In this document: piece by piece, positions 53,442 to 64,000 of the stretch | Layout of the letters: every line of letters begins with the position of its first letter | Position numbering within the stretch: position 1 is the stretch's first letter | Origin: Allodiplogaster sudhausi | Lineage: Eukaryota; Nematoda; Chromadorea; Rhabditida; Diplogasteridae | Assembly: GCA_945643635.1 (NCBI GenBank) | Contig: CALZFC010000056.1 | Coordinates: forward strand, 2,171,001 to 2,235,000 | Length of the DNA: 64,000 bases | Direction of reading: 5' to 3' | Notes under the pieces: model-generated | Databases searched by the model: none | What the model was told of the DNA's origin: nothing | What the model saw: only the letters and a program-made list of their open reading frames with translations | Translations under genes and position numbers: made by a program

Positions 53442-56400
53442 ATGAACATTTACGAACGCTTCAATCTGTCCGTTAATTTTTCCCACTTTTGCTCTCTTTT
53501 TTGAATGCCGTAATTGATAATACGGACTGTTGCAGATATGCTTTACCAGAGAAATTTTACCTTGAACCGTGTGACCGAGATGGGGGAACTCTTGCCAATT
53601 TTCACCTGCAAATTGACCGCCACTCCACGTTCATGACAATTCTCGGTATAATATTTTCCTTCTAAAATTTCACGTTAAAAGCCGCTTAATTCAGATTCAA
53701 CTGAACATCGCATTCCCGTAGTTGACGCCGATATCTCTCGTATTTACGGGGTTATTGGAACTTTGCGCCTCGTCTCAGGTAATTTTTTACTCGCTCAACC
53801 TATTCTTTCCAGAAACCTTTCAACCATTTCAGGCAATGTCTTGATACTCATTCGCGGGGCGCAAGTCGTTGGACAACTGAGTGGCCATGACATATGGAGG
53901 GTTGAAAGCACGCAGCTAATCCCATACAAGAAGAGTGCACTTCATCTAACCGAGAAACAGGCTTGCCGTTTACTTATTTTGCATGGTTTCAGAGTTTACT
54001 GGAACGGTTGTCATTCCGTGCTTTTCAGCTTTGGTTCGAACGACACTTCATTGATATGATTGAGCTCGTCCTGTCTACCGGTACTTTTCATTATTATTTA
54101 GAACTGAAGATATCCCTAGTCTTCTTGAGGTGGATTTTACTACTCGTATACTCTGGACATCACGCGTTCTCTACAGTGGTTGTTTGAGAATGCTGGCCCT
54201 CACTTCGATCGTGTCTCCCCCGTTGATCGTGTAGGTCACAAGGAATACCTTTTTTTACTTCTCTTCAACTGATGAAAACATATACTATTTGTGAGTGGCT
54301 AATAGAGGAGGGGAAGAAGATCGTTTACATGGGTTGCCGGCATAGGGAAACTAATTATGGAGTTTTTTTGGCAGCATTATGTATTTAAAATGCTACAGTA
54401 CTTTTTGTCTCTGAATCAGGTGAAACCACAGTATTTGGGATATGTAACCCAATAGACCCACAGTGATGGGGTGTCGAATGGTAACTTGACGCCACAGTTC
54501 GTATCACATGGTTAGTTTTCTCGAGGAGATGGTCATCCGGGAGTTCTACCTTTACTTCATTCCTTTTCCACACTTTCATATTCAGCTGACTCAACAAGCA
54601 TTCAGTCCGGATATAGGCACCCGGGCCTGAATGCCTGAACCCTCAAGAGGACTCCTTTTTCGGCACGATTTGGTGCCGAAAAAGGAGTCCTCTTGATATG
54701 AGACATTTAAAACCATAACAGTCATAATCTATCTCGTTATTGTATTCAAGGCTGACGATCGTTTCATGTGGAATGGTCACTTATTGAAGGAGCTTCGCGC
54801 AGTGAACGGTGTACGATTCGATTCTTGTTTGGGTTTTGCTGTGTGGGGCGAAAGAGTTTGATCTGTTTCAGGCCGGTCGCTTCTGCTTGCCAATTATGCA
54901 TGGCTTCATCGGGTCCCTGCAGCACAAGCTTGCCAATCACCTCTTCAAAGTTTTCCTTATTTCACGTCGTTCCATTCAAAGGTTATTCGTTGTGAGTTGT
55001 GTTTTCATGTGGATCTAAAGAGTAATTTGAAGATTGGTTTTCCTTTAGGATTTCAATCTTTTATTTTTCCTCTTAGGAAATTGTCTAACTTCAGAGCAAT
55101 TTCAGGGCTGGTGTCCGGTTCCATAAACGTGGAGTGAATTCTGAGGGCCAGAGTGCCAACTTTGTAGAGACTGAGCAGATCGTGGAAGTGCTGAAAGGCA
55201 CAGTCGGAAGGCCATCACAGCTCACCTCCTTCCTCCAGGTATGGAATAGCTTGAGAGGCAGGCGAGAGAAGAACGAGAGAGCGAGAAAATAAAGGAGGGA
55301 TGAAGAGATACAGAAGGATGGAAAGAGAGCAAATCCGACTGCAGACTCGTGGTTCGATCCCTCTCGTGTGGTCGCAGCGTCCGAATCTCCGTTGGCAGCC
55401 GTGCCCAACTCTCCGGCCGACAGCTGACCAGCTTCAGGTTCAAGTGGTAGAATGTCGCTAGAGATGGATGTCTTTCTCTTCTTCTCTTAGGCTTACGTCC
55501 GTCACTTCTCTGCCCAGCACCAACTCTACAATGGAACTCATGTCATTGTTGATCTTGTGAACCAGAAAGGACGAGAGCGAAGAGTTGGAGGAGAGTTGGA
55601 GAGAGTGAGTCTCCAGGCTAATCTTCCCTTTGTCAAGTCAGTTCATTATCCCATTTCTCTATGTTTCTTCCTGTTTTTCGCATCTTTCTTTCTGTTCCAT
55701 AATTTTCTCTTCTCTATTGCTGCCCTCTTAGATATCATCCATTCGACTTCCATCGGGAATGCCACGCAATGAATTGGGGTCGTCTTGCTCTTCTTAGAGA
55801 TCAACTCCGTCCCTTCATCTCGCAGTTTGGGTACAGAATGAAAGAGAGAGAGAGAGAGAGAGAGAGGAGGAAGAGTGGAGGGCGCGTTGTGCAGCTTCTT
55901 CGTGTCTTCTGAGTCGCGAGAGATGGGCCGCTTCCAAGTCGGGTACTTCCGCACGAACTGCATGGACTGCCTGGACCGAACGAATGTCGTGAGTGAGGGG
56001 GGGGGGGGTGCTCCCTCCTCTTCTTCATCCCTCCTTCTATTTAGGTACAATCTCTGCTAGGCCGCGAGTCCCTGAGTGATCAACTCGCTCTGCTCAACCT
56101 CCTCCTTCCCCATCAGAAGTTGGTTGTCTTCTGCTTCATTGACTGAACTCCTGAGTGTTGAGAGTGGAAGACGTGCCTGAGCTGGAGGCTGCCTTCAAGA
56201 ATCTCTGGGCTGACAATGGAGACATGTGCAGTCGACAGTATGCGGGAACTCCCGCTCTCAAGGCTAGCTTCGGCTCTCTCTCCACCATAACCTCTTCATT
56301 AATGCAGGCGGACTTCACTCGCCTGGGTAAGCGAACTTATCAGGGGGCGATGAACGATGCCCTCAACGCGCTCACTCGCTACTTCCGAAACAACTTCTCT

Positions 56401-56681
56401 GACGGATTCCGACAGGTTGCCACGATCTGCTTTGTTCTTTGAAGAGGGATATCTATTGCACTACCCAATTTCAGGATGCAATTGACTTGTTTCTTGGCAA
56501 CTTCACAGTGGACCCGAATGGTGAGTAGTGACAGAGGGGGCAACGCTGATTGCGCCATTCAGATCTTCCTCTCACCTTCGAAGCCACTCTCCTGACCATG
56601 GACTACCACGGAGTTGCCATTGTCATTGCCGCTTTCTCAATGGCCATGACTGTGCTCTGCCTCTTCGTTGCAGGTTCAGTT

Positions 56682-56728
<47 letters not shown>

Positions 56729-56847
56729 GCATTGCAGACAGCTTGGGCTTGTCTCTGTTCTGGGTGGCAGTCTTTTTCTTCTGCATCTCCTTCATCTTCC
56801 TCAATGGCGAGGAATTCGTCAATTCTCCGAAACTCAAGACTGAATGA
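53442..56847 (+). CDS. sac-1: Phosphatidylinositol-phosphate phosphatase SAC1
   Basis: ER/Golgi membrane enzyme that dephosphorylates PI4P. Nineteen exons: 53442-53467, 53536-53645, 53695-53778, 53833-53960, 54029-54080, 54130-54230, 54751-54801, 54872-54981, 55106-55238, 55345-55437, 55491-55636, 55732-55830, 55895-55988, 56045-56118, 56163-56262, 56308-56415, 56475-56520, 56563-56673 and 56738-56847. All phases close to 591 residues (human 587). SAC-domain blocks: [57 protein letters not shown]. Catalytic CX5R is intact in [18 protein letters not shown]. Two C-terminal membrane segments: [20 protein letters not shown] and [19 protein letters not shown]. Two introns, 53961-54028 and 56263-56307, have GC donors. 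Intron 54231-54750 holds a long perfect hairpin. Confidence 0.97.
54643..54696. repeat. Perfect 24-bp-stem hairpin in a SAC1 intron
   Basis: Arm 54643-54666 is the exact reverse complement of 54673-54696, with a six-base loop GATTTG. The arm starts TCAAGAGGACTCC and ends CGGCAC. It lies in the 520-nt intron 54231-54750. Confidence 0.95.
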
Positions 56848-57301
56848 GTTCTCCAATGTGACACTGATGTACTGCTCAACCTTATACCGTTTATTGCTAT
56901 TTATAACGAAATTATCTGATTGTATATGCGTGCTGCAATTGCGCTAGCCTTTATTTTTGGAGGATGAAGTATTAATCGTCAGTCATAACCAACATATCTT
57001 GTTTAACTAACCCTTGCTTATGTATGAATGAGAAATGACTAGATAATATTTGCCAACTTATTCCTTAAGGACGGTGTAGTTTGGATGGGGTTTAGTTTAT
57101 ATTATTTATTTTAAATGTATGGGATTTGAAAGCATATGTTCCGGCGGCTGTTTCTGAAGGAGAGCGTGGACTAAAAGCTCGTTACAATGACTTGTTCAAT
57201 TGTTGCATTTCCACCAAACAAGGTGTGCATGGACAGAAAGCAGAAGAGAGAAATCATCCACCACTTCCAATTATGCACAGAGAAGAACGATGCCTGCATG
57301 A

Positions 57302-57640
57302 CAAGAGTGGCGAGATAACTCGCGGACTCAGTCGTCACGGGTCTCTCCCTCTGCGTCTCTCACACGCACTCTGGCACTCTGTGCTCTGGCCACTGCGGCA
57401 GTCATCGGCAGGCAAGCGTACTGCGGCTGCTCGCTCCGAGTGTATCGTCCCGTGTCGTCCCTTCCTCGTGAGTCCCCTCCTGACTGGGGTCCCTTCCCAC
57501 TCCCCAAGTCACCTCCAACCCTGGAGCACGTGGCGCTTTCCTGTCTCATCTCTGGTTCCTTCCTTCTCAGCTGCTATCGATCCGAGGCCTTTTGTCATCA
57601 TTATTGGTTTTACAGATTTTTCATATTTCGTTGGAGCTGA
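57302..57640 (+). CDS. Unassigned open frame with two hydrophobic segments
   Basis: The frame is open from 57302 to 57640. It contains TLALCALATAAVIGRQAYCG, a Pro-rich middle (RESPPDWGPFPLPKSPPTLE) and HVALSCLISGSFLLSCY. It could be one or more exons of a small membrane protein, but no family, start or splice sites were recognised. Confidence 0.25.
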   Translation, partial: QEWRDNSRTQSSRVSPSASLTRTLALCALATAAVIGRQAYCGCSLRVYRPVSSLPRESPPDWGPFPLPKSPPTLEHVALSCLISGSFLLSCYRSEAFCHHYWFYRFFIFRWS

Positions 57641-58490
57641 GAGGTTTTTTGACGTTCCAATCTTAGTTTCCATGCTCTCATCGTTATAAGAAATTAATTC
57701 GAAATTGTATGATCAATGCAATCGATAAGTCCCTTTGCCTTTCTGGTGATCCCTGATGTGATGACGATAGCAATGTTAGAATATGAGTGCTTTTCGATCA
57801 GTATAATGAGGTGCTGAAAACGTAGCGGGTTCAACCTCTTTCAGTACCTTAGCACGTGCAGTGCGAGTGTAGTCATGTGATGAAGTGAGAGGGTGAGGAG
57901 GGACCGACCCGAGAGTAGGGAGACGGACCACCAGCCACCACTCTTCTGCTCATCACTCCACACAACTCCTCCCGTCTCTCCCTTGCTTGCCCATTTCACC
58001 ACTGCATTTAGTCTTCGCCGCGTTTGTTTCGTACAGCAAAGTAAATGTCACTCCTCCTGATTTATAGTTGGGCTGGTCTGCATGTTTCTTTGCTCCCCGA
58101 CGAATTTGCGTGCCTTCAATTGTGGTGTGGTTGTGGGTGCTGGCGAGTGAAGTCTTGTGTCATTCATATATTCATAGAAAAGGGATGATTTTGTCAATTG
58201 CGTCAGTGCATTTGAAATAGTTTTGTCATCGAGGATACCCTTCACAACCTCACGTCTGCTTTTCTATTAATATTCACTTTTTAGTGTGCTATTTTTGGCT
58301 GAAGTATTCTAACATCCGACGTGATGATACTAATGAAATAAATTGAAGGGAGATACCGATGACATGCCAGCATATGTTGGCATGTTATTGCAGCCGATTT
58401 CTTTCGCATATTCTGGCATCGTAATCTCTTTTCAAGCTCACTCTTGTTTGAATTTTTTTAAAGTTTTAGTAATAGGTTTCTGTTGTTCTG

Positions 58491-58967
58491 GTGATCGTCA
58501 TATTGCGGCGGGACTTAGCTTTGCATTGCTGGTTTCTTTTCTTAGTGCTTATGGTCGTGGTTCGAGCACACGCAGCTAGCGAGAGACAAGTAAGGGGAAG
58601 AGAGAAAGCGATGGTGATGGTGGCTGAGAGAGGAGTTGGAATAGCTGGGAGAGAGATGAACTCTCTTGTTTGCTGTATTGACGTGGAGTCTGGCCATGGC
58701 AGAGGAGTGTTCAACTTAACCTCCGCCTTCCCCGAATCCCAACAACCCATCCCTCTCCGAAGCATTTTGTGTGAAATTGTCCCGTCTGCTGACTTTCTCT
58801 TCTGTTACCATTTCTACTCTGAGTCTCCTTTTGAGTCCACTCCCTCGCGCTTACTCTCCTCTTCGGTTTCTATGCGTTCTCTTCTCTGCCTCTCTCACTC
58901 ATTGTTTGATTCTAGTCGAGGTACGCTCAACTTTAATACAAAGAACACCGATCGGGTGATGTGCTGA
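58491..58967 (+). CDS. Unassigned 158-codon open frame with a signal-peptide-like start
   Basis: The frame opens after a stop at 58473 and has no ATG at its start; its first ATG lies within a hydrophobic stretch (WFLFLVLMVVVRAHAAS) that resembles a signal peptide with an AHA cleavage site. The rest is unremarkable and Ser-rich. It may be chance. Confidence 0.2.
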   Translation: MIVILRRDLALHCWFLFLVLMVVVRAHAASERQVRGREKAMVMVAERGVGIAGREMNSLVCCIDVESGHGRGVFNLTSAFPESQQPIPLRSILCEIVPSADFLFCYHFYSESPFESTPSRLLSSSVSMRSLLCLSHSLFDSSRGTLNFNTKNTDRVMC

Positions 58968-59858
58968 ACTTTCTCGCTTCACACGCGCTTTGCCAGTGTA
59001 TCCTCCAGGACAGAAAATGTGGTTATAGTTGAAAATTTCTGAATTTTCTTTGAAGAAGCTGAGAATTGAAAAGGGCGGGTCTTTCATCCTCTCCCCCCGC
59101 AATCGATCGGACCTTGGTGTGTGTGTGTGTGTGTGTGTGTGAAAGTGTTCTCTTCGTTTGCCTATATTCATGTATCATTGTTTATCACACTAGTCTTTTG
59201 CAAATTTTCGTTCGTTAAAAAAGAGGCCTTCGTTCTAGGATAGCGATGCTGCTGAGTAGTCCTTGGTGTCATGTGATTGGTTTCAAAAGGACTCGTGCAC
59301 TTTGCGTCGTGGTGTACTTACTCTTCACTATAACTGTGTTGGAGAAATGTACTTCTTGTCCTTCCTCTCTGTGTAGATCAAATATAAATATATTTCTAAA
59401 TCGCTTTTTTATTATCTTTTCTAGTCTTCCTTCGGTTTTGCCTGGTTACACTTATTTCTTCGGTTCGCCTGCTAGGTCGGCTGATTTGCTGTGCACTTTC
59501 GCTCGTAACCATTTGAAGTTCGATTTCTTGCATATTCAATCTGCAAGAAATTTAGTTGTTGCGGAAATTTGCAAGAGTAAGCGGGAGTATGTATTTGAAA
59601 GATTGTAAGAGGAGTTGGTGCTTGCAGGCGGCGGTGGTTTTCGCGTTCTCTGTCGACTTCTCTTCGCCAATTTTCTTCGCTCCTCTGTGTCGTTTCTGGT
59701 TTGTTTTTATATTTAATATTACTTTTCATCATACTATTTTGATAGTATTTCTTTATTTACTGTGAATTACAATCACAAGAAACTTCCGATGTGACCACAT
59801 TTTTTTCCCACAGATTCTTCCATTCGCCGGTGTTCTTTGTATTGTACGAGTGAACAGT

Positions 59859-60892
59859 ATGGAAAACCAGCAACAGCAGACGACTTCTCTGTGCCGTGGC
59901 GGGTTGGCTTTTTTTAAGGTCTTGGATTAGCACAATACGTGGTACTTTGGCACTGGGGGGGGCAACTTTTTACTTTTTTGTACAACGACGAATTGCCACA
60001 CTCTTCCGTGTCGCTTTAAGGAGTTTAATCTACTAAACCTTTTTGAAATGACATGCGCAAATGCAAAGTGAACACTACTTCTGTTCCTCATGGTCGAAAA
60101 TCTCTTCTGAACAACTTGGTCTCAAATATGGTGCTGCCTAAATGGATTGATTGAAAATCCCCTCGTGCTTTAGATGCGGTTTCTTCGGTGCGGCTGCCAC
60201 GGAGGGATTGTGCAGCAAGTGCTTCAAGGACCAGATCAAGCGGCAGCAGGACGCCGCTCGCATCACTCCTTCGTGTATCTTTTTTAACCTAGCAAAGCAA
60301 GATGGTTTGATGAAGAAGAATCCAGTTGCAGTGGCCGTGGCTTCGATGTCTTCGTCGGAGCCAGCCGAGCAGCCCCCCGTCCCGATTGAATCGCCTGTCC
60401 CCGTTGTGGCTCCTCCGACTTCTTCAGCCGCTCCCTCCTCGACTCTCAGCTGCTCCCAGGAAGCCCTCTCCTCAGAAGGTGCCACGGCAGCTCTGGAGGC
60501 TGCGGATGCGGCGACGGGCGGTGCTCTGCTGTCGTCTGCCAACTCAGTGTCCCTCGAGTTGGCTTCTCCCCCCGCTGGAGATGCCGAGTCTTCCACTGCC
60601 CTGCCCCTTCCCAAGAAGGCCAATCGTTGTCAGCAGTGCAACAAGCGGGTCGGTCTCACTGGCTTCAACTGCCGCTGTGGCGGACTCTTCTGCTCTGAGC
60701 ACCGCTATGACACCGCCCACTCCTGCTCCTTCGACTACAAGGTTCTTTCCTATCTTTAATCATATCTCTTCTGTCATTCTCTCACCCTCTTTCTCTTCTC
60801 TCTCTCTCTCTCTCCTCTTCCAGACCATGGAGCGCGAAGAGCTGCGAAAGAACAACCCAGTGATCGTCTCGGATAAGATCCAGCGAATCTAA
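59859..60892 (+). CDS. A20/AN1 zinc-finger protein (ZFAND5/6 type)
   Basis: Stress-associated ubiquitin-binding protein that links ubiquitinated cargo to the proteasome in its relatives. Exons 59859-59902, 60174-60741 and 60824-60892 join in phase to 226 residues. The N-terminal A20 finger is split by intron 1: SLCRGG, then CGFFGAAATEGLCSKCFKD. A long Ala/Pro/Ser-rich linker follows, then the AN1 finger NRCQQCNKRVGLTGFNCRCG with CSEHRYDTAHSCSFDYK, and the family's C-terminal motif ELRKNNPVIVSDKIQRI. The segment around 60274-60335 is open in frame but has intron-like borders, so a small extra intron there is possible. Length and layout match ZFAND5/6 (about 210 residues). Confidence 0.93.
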
Positions 60893-62565
60893 GGATGGAG
60901 TGCCTCGGGCTCTGCCATTGTCCTTCCCCTATTGATTGGCTCCCTCCACTGAATACCTCGATGGCCGTGCATGACATGCAGCCCTCCCTCCCTCTCTCCA
61001 TCTTAACCGTCATCAATCCCCATTACTCGATGCTTCATTCAAAAGGATAAAGAAGGACAGGCACCCTTGGAATCGTTGCTCCCCTTCACTAATTCAAGTC
61101 TCTTCTCTCGGTTGCTCTTCTTTTCCAGCTTCTTTTTCCTATATTTTCCTGTGCGTCGCTGTGGCCTTTTTTCATCTCATAAGTTTCTTTTCTTAATTCA
61201 ATTTTCCATTTTTTTTTCTTCGTTCCTTTCATTTTAACCATCTAGCTGTCGTTTTGTATGATTTATTCATTGTACACAGTACGCCTGTCAAAAAGTTTAT
61301 TTTGTTTCTGCCGACTTCAGGTAGCATTGCTTGGGCCGCCATTACCAATTATATCCGTATGATAGGAATTTGTATTTGATTTTGCCCGTGGTACAGAATG
61401 CGAATGTTGTTAGCACTTGTCTGACTCTCTCGTCTCTCACCCTCCCGTCTTCTCTCATTCCCTTTCCTTCGATGTGCATCCGTCAGGTAGTCGGAGTACA
61501 GTCCAAGCTTCTGGTTGATTCGGTTGCCACCTTTCCCCCTGTCCCTTCAATCTATGTCTTTCTTCTCAGTTTCTCATCTTCTCTCGATAGTAGATGGTTG
61601 CACTTCTATCTCTCTCTCGGTATGCAAAGAGTAATGAGAGAGCGAGAGAGAGCGGGAGCTGCTTTTCTACCGTGTCCTTACCTCGTCGCCATGATTTTCC
61701 TTTCATTCTTCTCCTCATAGAGCTCATCATTCTCTCAAGTTGTTTTAAGTGAGTCACTGTTCTCATCGGAACTCTTCCCGTCTTGCTCTTCACTTCCCTT
61801 TGAGAACAGGCGGAATTCGCTGCCGTCCACCTAAAACCATGTAAATAAATGCGATTGATGTGTGCTCGGTAGCATTTGCTCCTCTTCTCTCCCAGTTTTC
61901 TCTTCGATGGCGAATGGATATTCATGTATTGATATCGCATTGTTACGTACATAGAACTCTTCCCATTTATCTGAAGATTTCAGCTGCGAGATCATTTTGA
62001 TCGGTATATTCCCTGCCATTCACACCGAACTATTTTGTATGCTAAGTGGTCCAATGAAGTGTCGTGTTCAAAGAATTCACAGCTTGTCCAAGGGGAGCAA
62101 TGTACAAGTTGACATCACTCGGTATCTTACAAATCATCGAAAGGCAGTTGTTGTTGTTTCTTGGTGGCATGTGTAAGTTAACATCTGATGAGCTTAGCGA
62201 ATACTGGGTCGTGAATTTACTTCAGTAATCTCCAAAAGATTTGACATTCCCTTGAAACGACGTGCAGAAAGTGGGGAAATATTGAGTTTTGCTTTTTTTT
62301 TCTCATTCTCACATCCACTCTCCCTTTCTCTCTCTCTCCCTCACAGCCTCTCCCCATTACTCCCCACTCCCTGCCATCTCAAGTGCACTTTTTTTCTACT
62401 TCTTCCGCTCTTCTGCACTGACACAATTTCTTTGACGTTCAATGCTATGGTAAATTGATATATTTTCTTTAAAATTGGATGAAGGAAATGTGTGTTTTGT
62501 TGAATTATATTTAATGGAACCTTATCTTTAATGGCAGTGACTTTGAGCTTGCAGGAGCTTGAGTC
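60893..62565. other. 3' flank of ZFAND and spacer before phosphoglycerate mutase
   Basis: T-rich, with short CT runs and no recognised coding sequence. A TTGCAG acceptor-like site near 62553 precedes the next ATG by a dozen bases. Confidence 0.5.
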
Positions 62566-63475
62566 ATGGCCAACAATGACAAAGTCACGAACAAGGTTTC
62601 TAATTTCATTTTTCCTCGGGACATAAGTTAGCTTTGCTACAGAACAAAAGGTATTGTAATGAGTAGTAAATGTGTCGACCTGTCTCGTTCTTGGATAGAA
62701 TACATGTAAATACTTTGAAGGTTTGCCTGGTTGTGATCGATGGCTGGGGAATCTCGGAAGAGAAAGTTGGCAATGCGATTCTCAACGCAAACACTCCCGT
62801 CATGGACGAACTCTCTACCCGTCAGAATCTATCTTATAATTATCTGCTCTTTTGCATGTGTCAAACATTTATTTTCTTTTATAAATTGATAATAAAAATG
62901 GAAGATTCATTTCAGTTTGATAATAAAAAGTGGAAGATTTAGGGAATTCGATAGCCCTTGAAGCACATGGGGAGCATGTCGGACTTCCTGAAGGGCTCAT
63001 GGGGAACTCGGAGGTTCCTTGCCTTTCTTGATGCAGCAGAAATATCTCTTTCTTCTCAGGTGGGCCACTTGAATATCGGATCAGGCCGACCGGTCTTCCA
63101 GGACATCGTGCGCATTAACAGAGACATTCGCATGGGCAACCTGGTCCGTCTCTTTGCCCTTTCCATTTCCTTTTCATCATTCATTAACTAGCTTTTCTAC
63201 TCTTCAAAACAATTCCGGAACCTCCACTACGAGAAGTGTGGTGAAAAAAGTGGATTAAAAGCTCAGGGGTTTGGGTGTGTTTGGCCACTCTTTTCCAGCC
63301 TAAGTTAGTTGATGGCTGCCTCATATAGTATAAAGCTTTACAGGTTAAAAACGAAGTTCTGATTGCGGCAGCTGAGAGAGCCAAGTCGTCCAATGGAAGA
63401 CTTCATCTGGCTGGGCTTGTTTCCGATGGCGGCGTCCATTCTCACATTGGTATGCCTCTCACTTCAGACAAAGAG

Positions 63476-63535
<60 letters not shown>

Positions 63536-64000
63536 CACAATTTCCTTGAAAGTATATGATGTTTGTGAAACTCTCAGGGTTGCTTATTTATGATATCAGA
63601 CGTTTATTGGTTTCATTGATGTACTAGAGAGCGAGAAAAAACAATTGCTGGTCAAAATTGTTTATTTCTTTGATATACGTTGGTTTTTATTGAAATTTTT
63701 TTTTATTAATTGCATTGTATAACATCCCAAGAAAACTTTTTAGTTTAATATCGATTTAACCACATGCTTTTTACATTCTGCCTGCCTCCAGTTCGCGATC
63801 TATCCATTCGGCCTGCGATGCAGAAGGTTCAAGTGGTTAAGATCGATCATTTACTACTACGCCCATCGTTATAATGACTTTAATATATTTGCCGAGCATC
63901 GCTGAACTTATTCAGTTGGCTATTAGAGCCGTAGAAATTAGATGCTAATTGTTTGAGCACGCAATGACCATCGCTGTCATCTTTGGGCCGCCGCGTTGAA
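62566..64000 (+). CDS. ipgm-1: Cofactor-independent phosphoglycerate mutase, 5' part (cut by window edge)
   Basis: Interconverts 3- and 2-phosphoglycerate in glycolysis without 2,3-bisphosphoglycerate, using a phosphoserine intermediate and two metal ions; this type is found in nematodes but not vertebrates. Exons: 62566-62595, 62721-62820, 62943-63013, 63060-63143 and 63344-63449, in phase, covering about 130 of the usual 510-540 residues. [11 protein letters not shown] carries the first metal-binding Asp; [18 protein letters not shown] carries the catalytic Ser; [14 protein letters not shown] is the next conserved block. The intron after 63449 contains an (AT)n tract. I could not identify the next exon before the window ends; a CTGCCTCCAG acceptor near 63791 is followed by sequence without clear family match. 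Confidence 0.92.
63478..63531. repeat. (AT)n microsatellite
   Basis: About 54 bases of alternating T and A in an intron of the phosphoglycerate mutase gene. Confidence 0.95.

Larger units (their letters stand above)
56848..59858. other. Region without a confidently identified gene
   Basis: Three kilobases between SAC1 and the A20/AN1 gene. A GT dinucleotide run lies at about 59117-59141. Two frames with some protein-like character are listed separately; other frames are repeat translations or short. Confidence 0.4.

Noticed and set aside
54081..54101. Possible 21-nt intron in SAC1
   Set aside because: The 49-nt intron 54081-54129 restores the conserved [17 protein letters not shown] block with correct phase, so the shorter form is unnecessary.
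56263..56307. Reading SAC1 straight through these 45 bases, which are open in frame
   Set aside because: It would insert 15 residues in the invariant [15 protein letters not shown] junction; a GC-AG intron explains it.

Overview
The window is eukaryotic nuclear DNA and most likely nematode. Nearly every recognisable gene is split into short exons by introns that are often only 43-60 nt. No bacterial, organellar, rRNA or tRNA signature was recognised. The nematode call is an inference from an exon resembling the N-terminal domain of cuticle collagens, a cofactor-independent phosphoglycerate mutase, and splice-acceptor-like sites lying at or just before start codons with no donor in front (the pattern left by spliced-leader trans-splicing). 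The species cannot be named. Introns and spacers carry very many CT/GA microsatellites, so most long Ser/Leu or Arg/Glu open frames are translated repeats.

Layout, left to right: 1-3.5 kb, no supported gene. 3.5-10.5 kb (+), Iroquois-class TALE homeobox gene. 12.5-14.9 kb (-), enhancer of rudimentary (ERH) with a repeat-filled 2-kb intron, head to head with 15.5-17.2 kb (+) ACOT8-like peroxisomal acyl-CoA thioesterase. 17.6-18.7 kb (-), an orphan cuticle-collagen-type exon and coding-like fragments. 19.4-22.2 kb (+), AP-1 clathrin adaptor mu subunit, then 22.7-24.5 kb (+) an MTERF4-like mitochondrial protein. 24.87-25.33 kb, a 466-bp hAT-type non-autonomous transposon with a perfect 8-bp target duplication. 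26.6-30.6 kb (+), a four-finger C2H2 transcription factor, with a recent ~290-bp tandem duplication in its presumed intron. 31.2-33.0 kb (-), RTN4IP1-like mitochondrial oxidoreductase, sharing a 209-bp spacer with 33.2-36.2 kb (+) 26S proteasome ATPase RPT5. 36.8-38.8 kb (-), MADF/BESS protein. 39.8-51.3 kb (+), UBR1/UBR2-type N-recognin E3 ligase. 52.0-53.1 kb (-), EAF (ELL-associated factor), sharing a 306-bp spacer with 53.4-56.8 kb (+) SAC1 phosphoinositide phosphatase. 57-59.8 kb, unassigned frames only. 59.9-60.9 kb (+), A20/AN1 zinc-finger protein. 62.6 kb to the window edge (+), the 5' part of cofactor-independent phosphoglycerate mutase.

The genes are mainly housekeeping (proteolysis: RPT5, UBR1, ZFAND; membrane traffic and lipids: AP1M, SAC1, ACOT8; mitochondria: MTERF4, RTN4IP1; transcription: Irx, C2H2, MADF, EAF) and do not form one pathway. 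I found no new multi-gene system. The most unusual signal is in the splice sites: at least seven GC-AG introns supported by protein conservation, GT donors with weak constraint at +3, and one apparent 22-nt intron. Exon coordinates were hand-derived by matching phase and family alignment; every complete model closes in frame at nearly the family's usual length.
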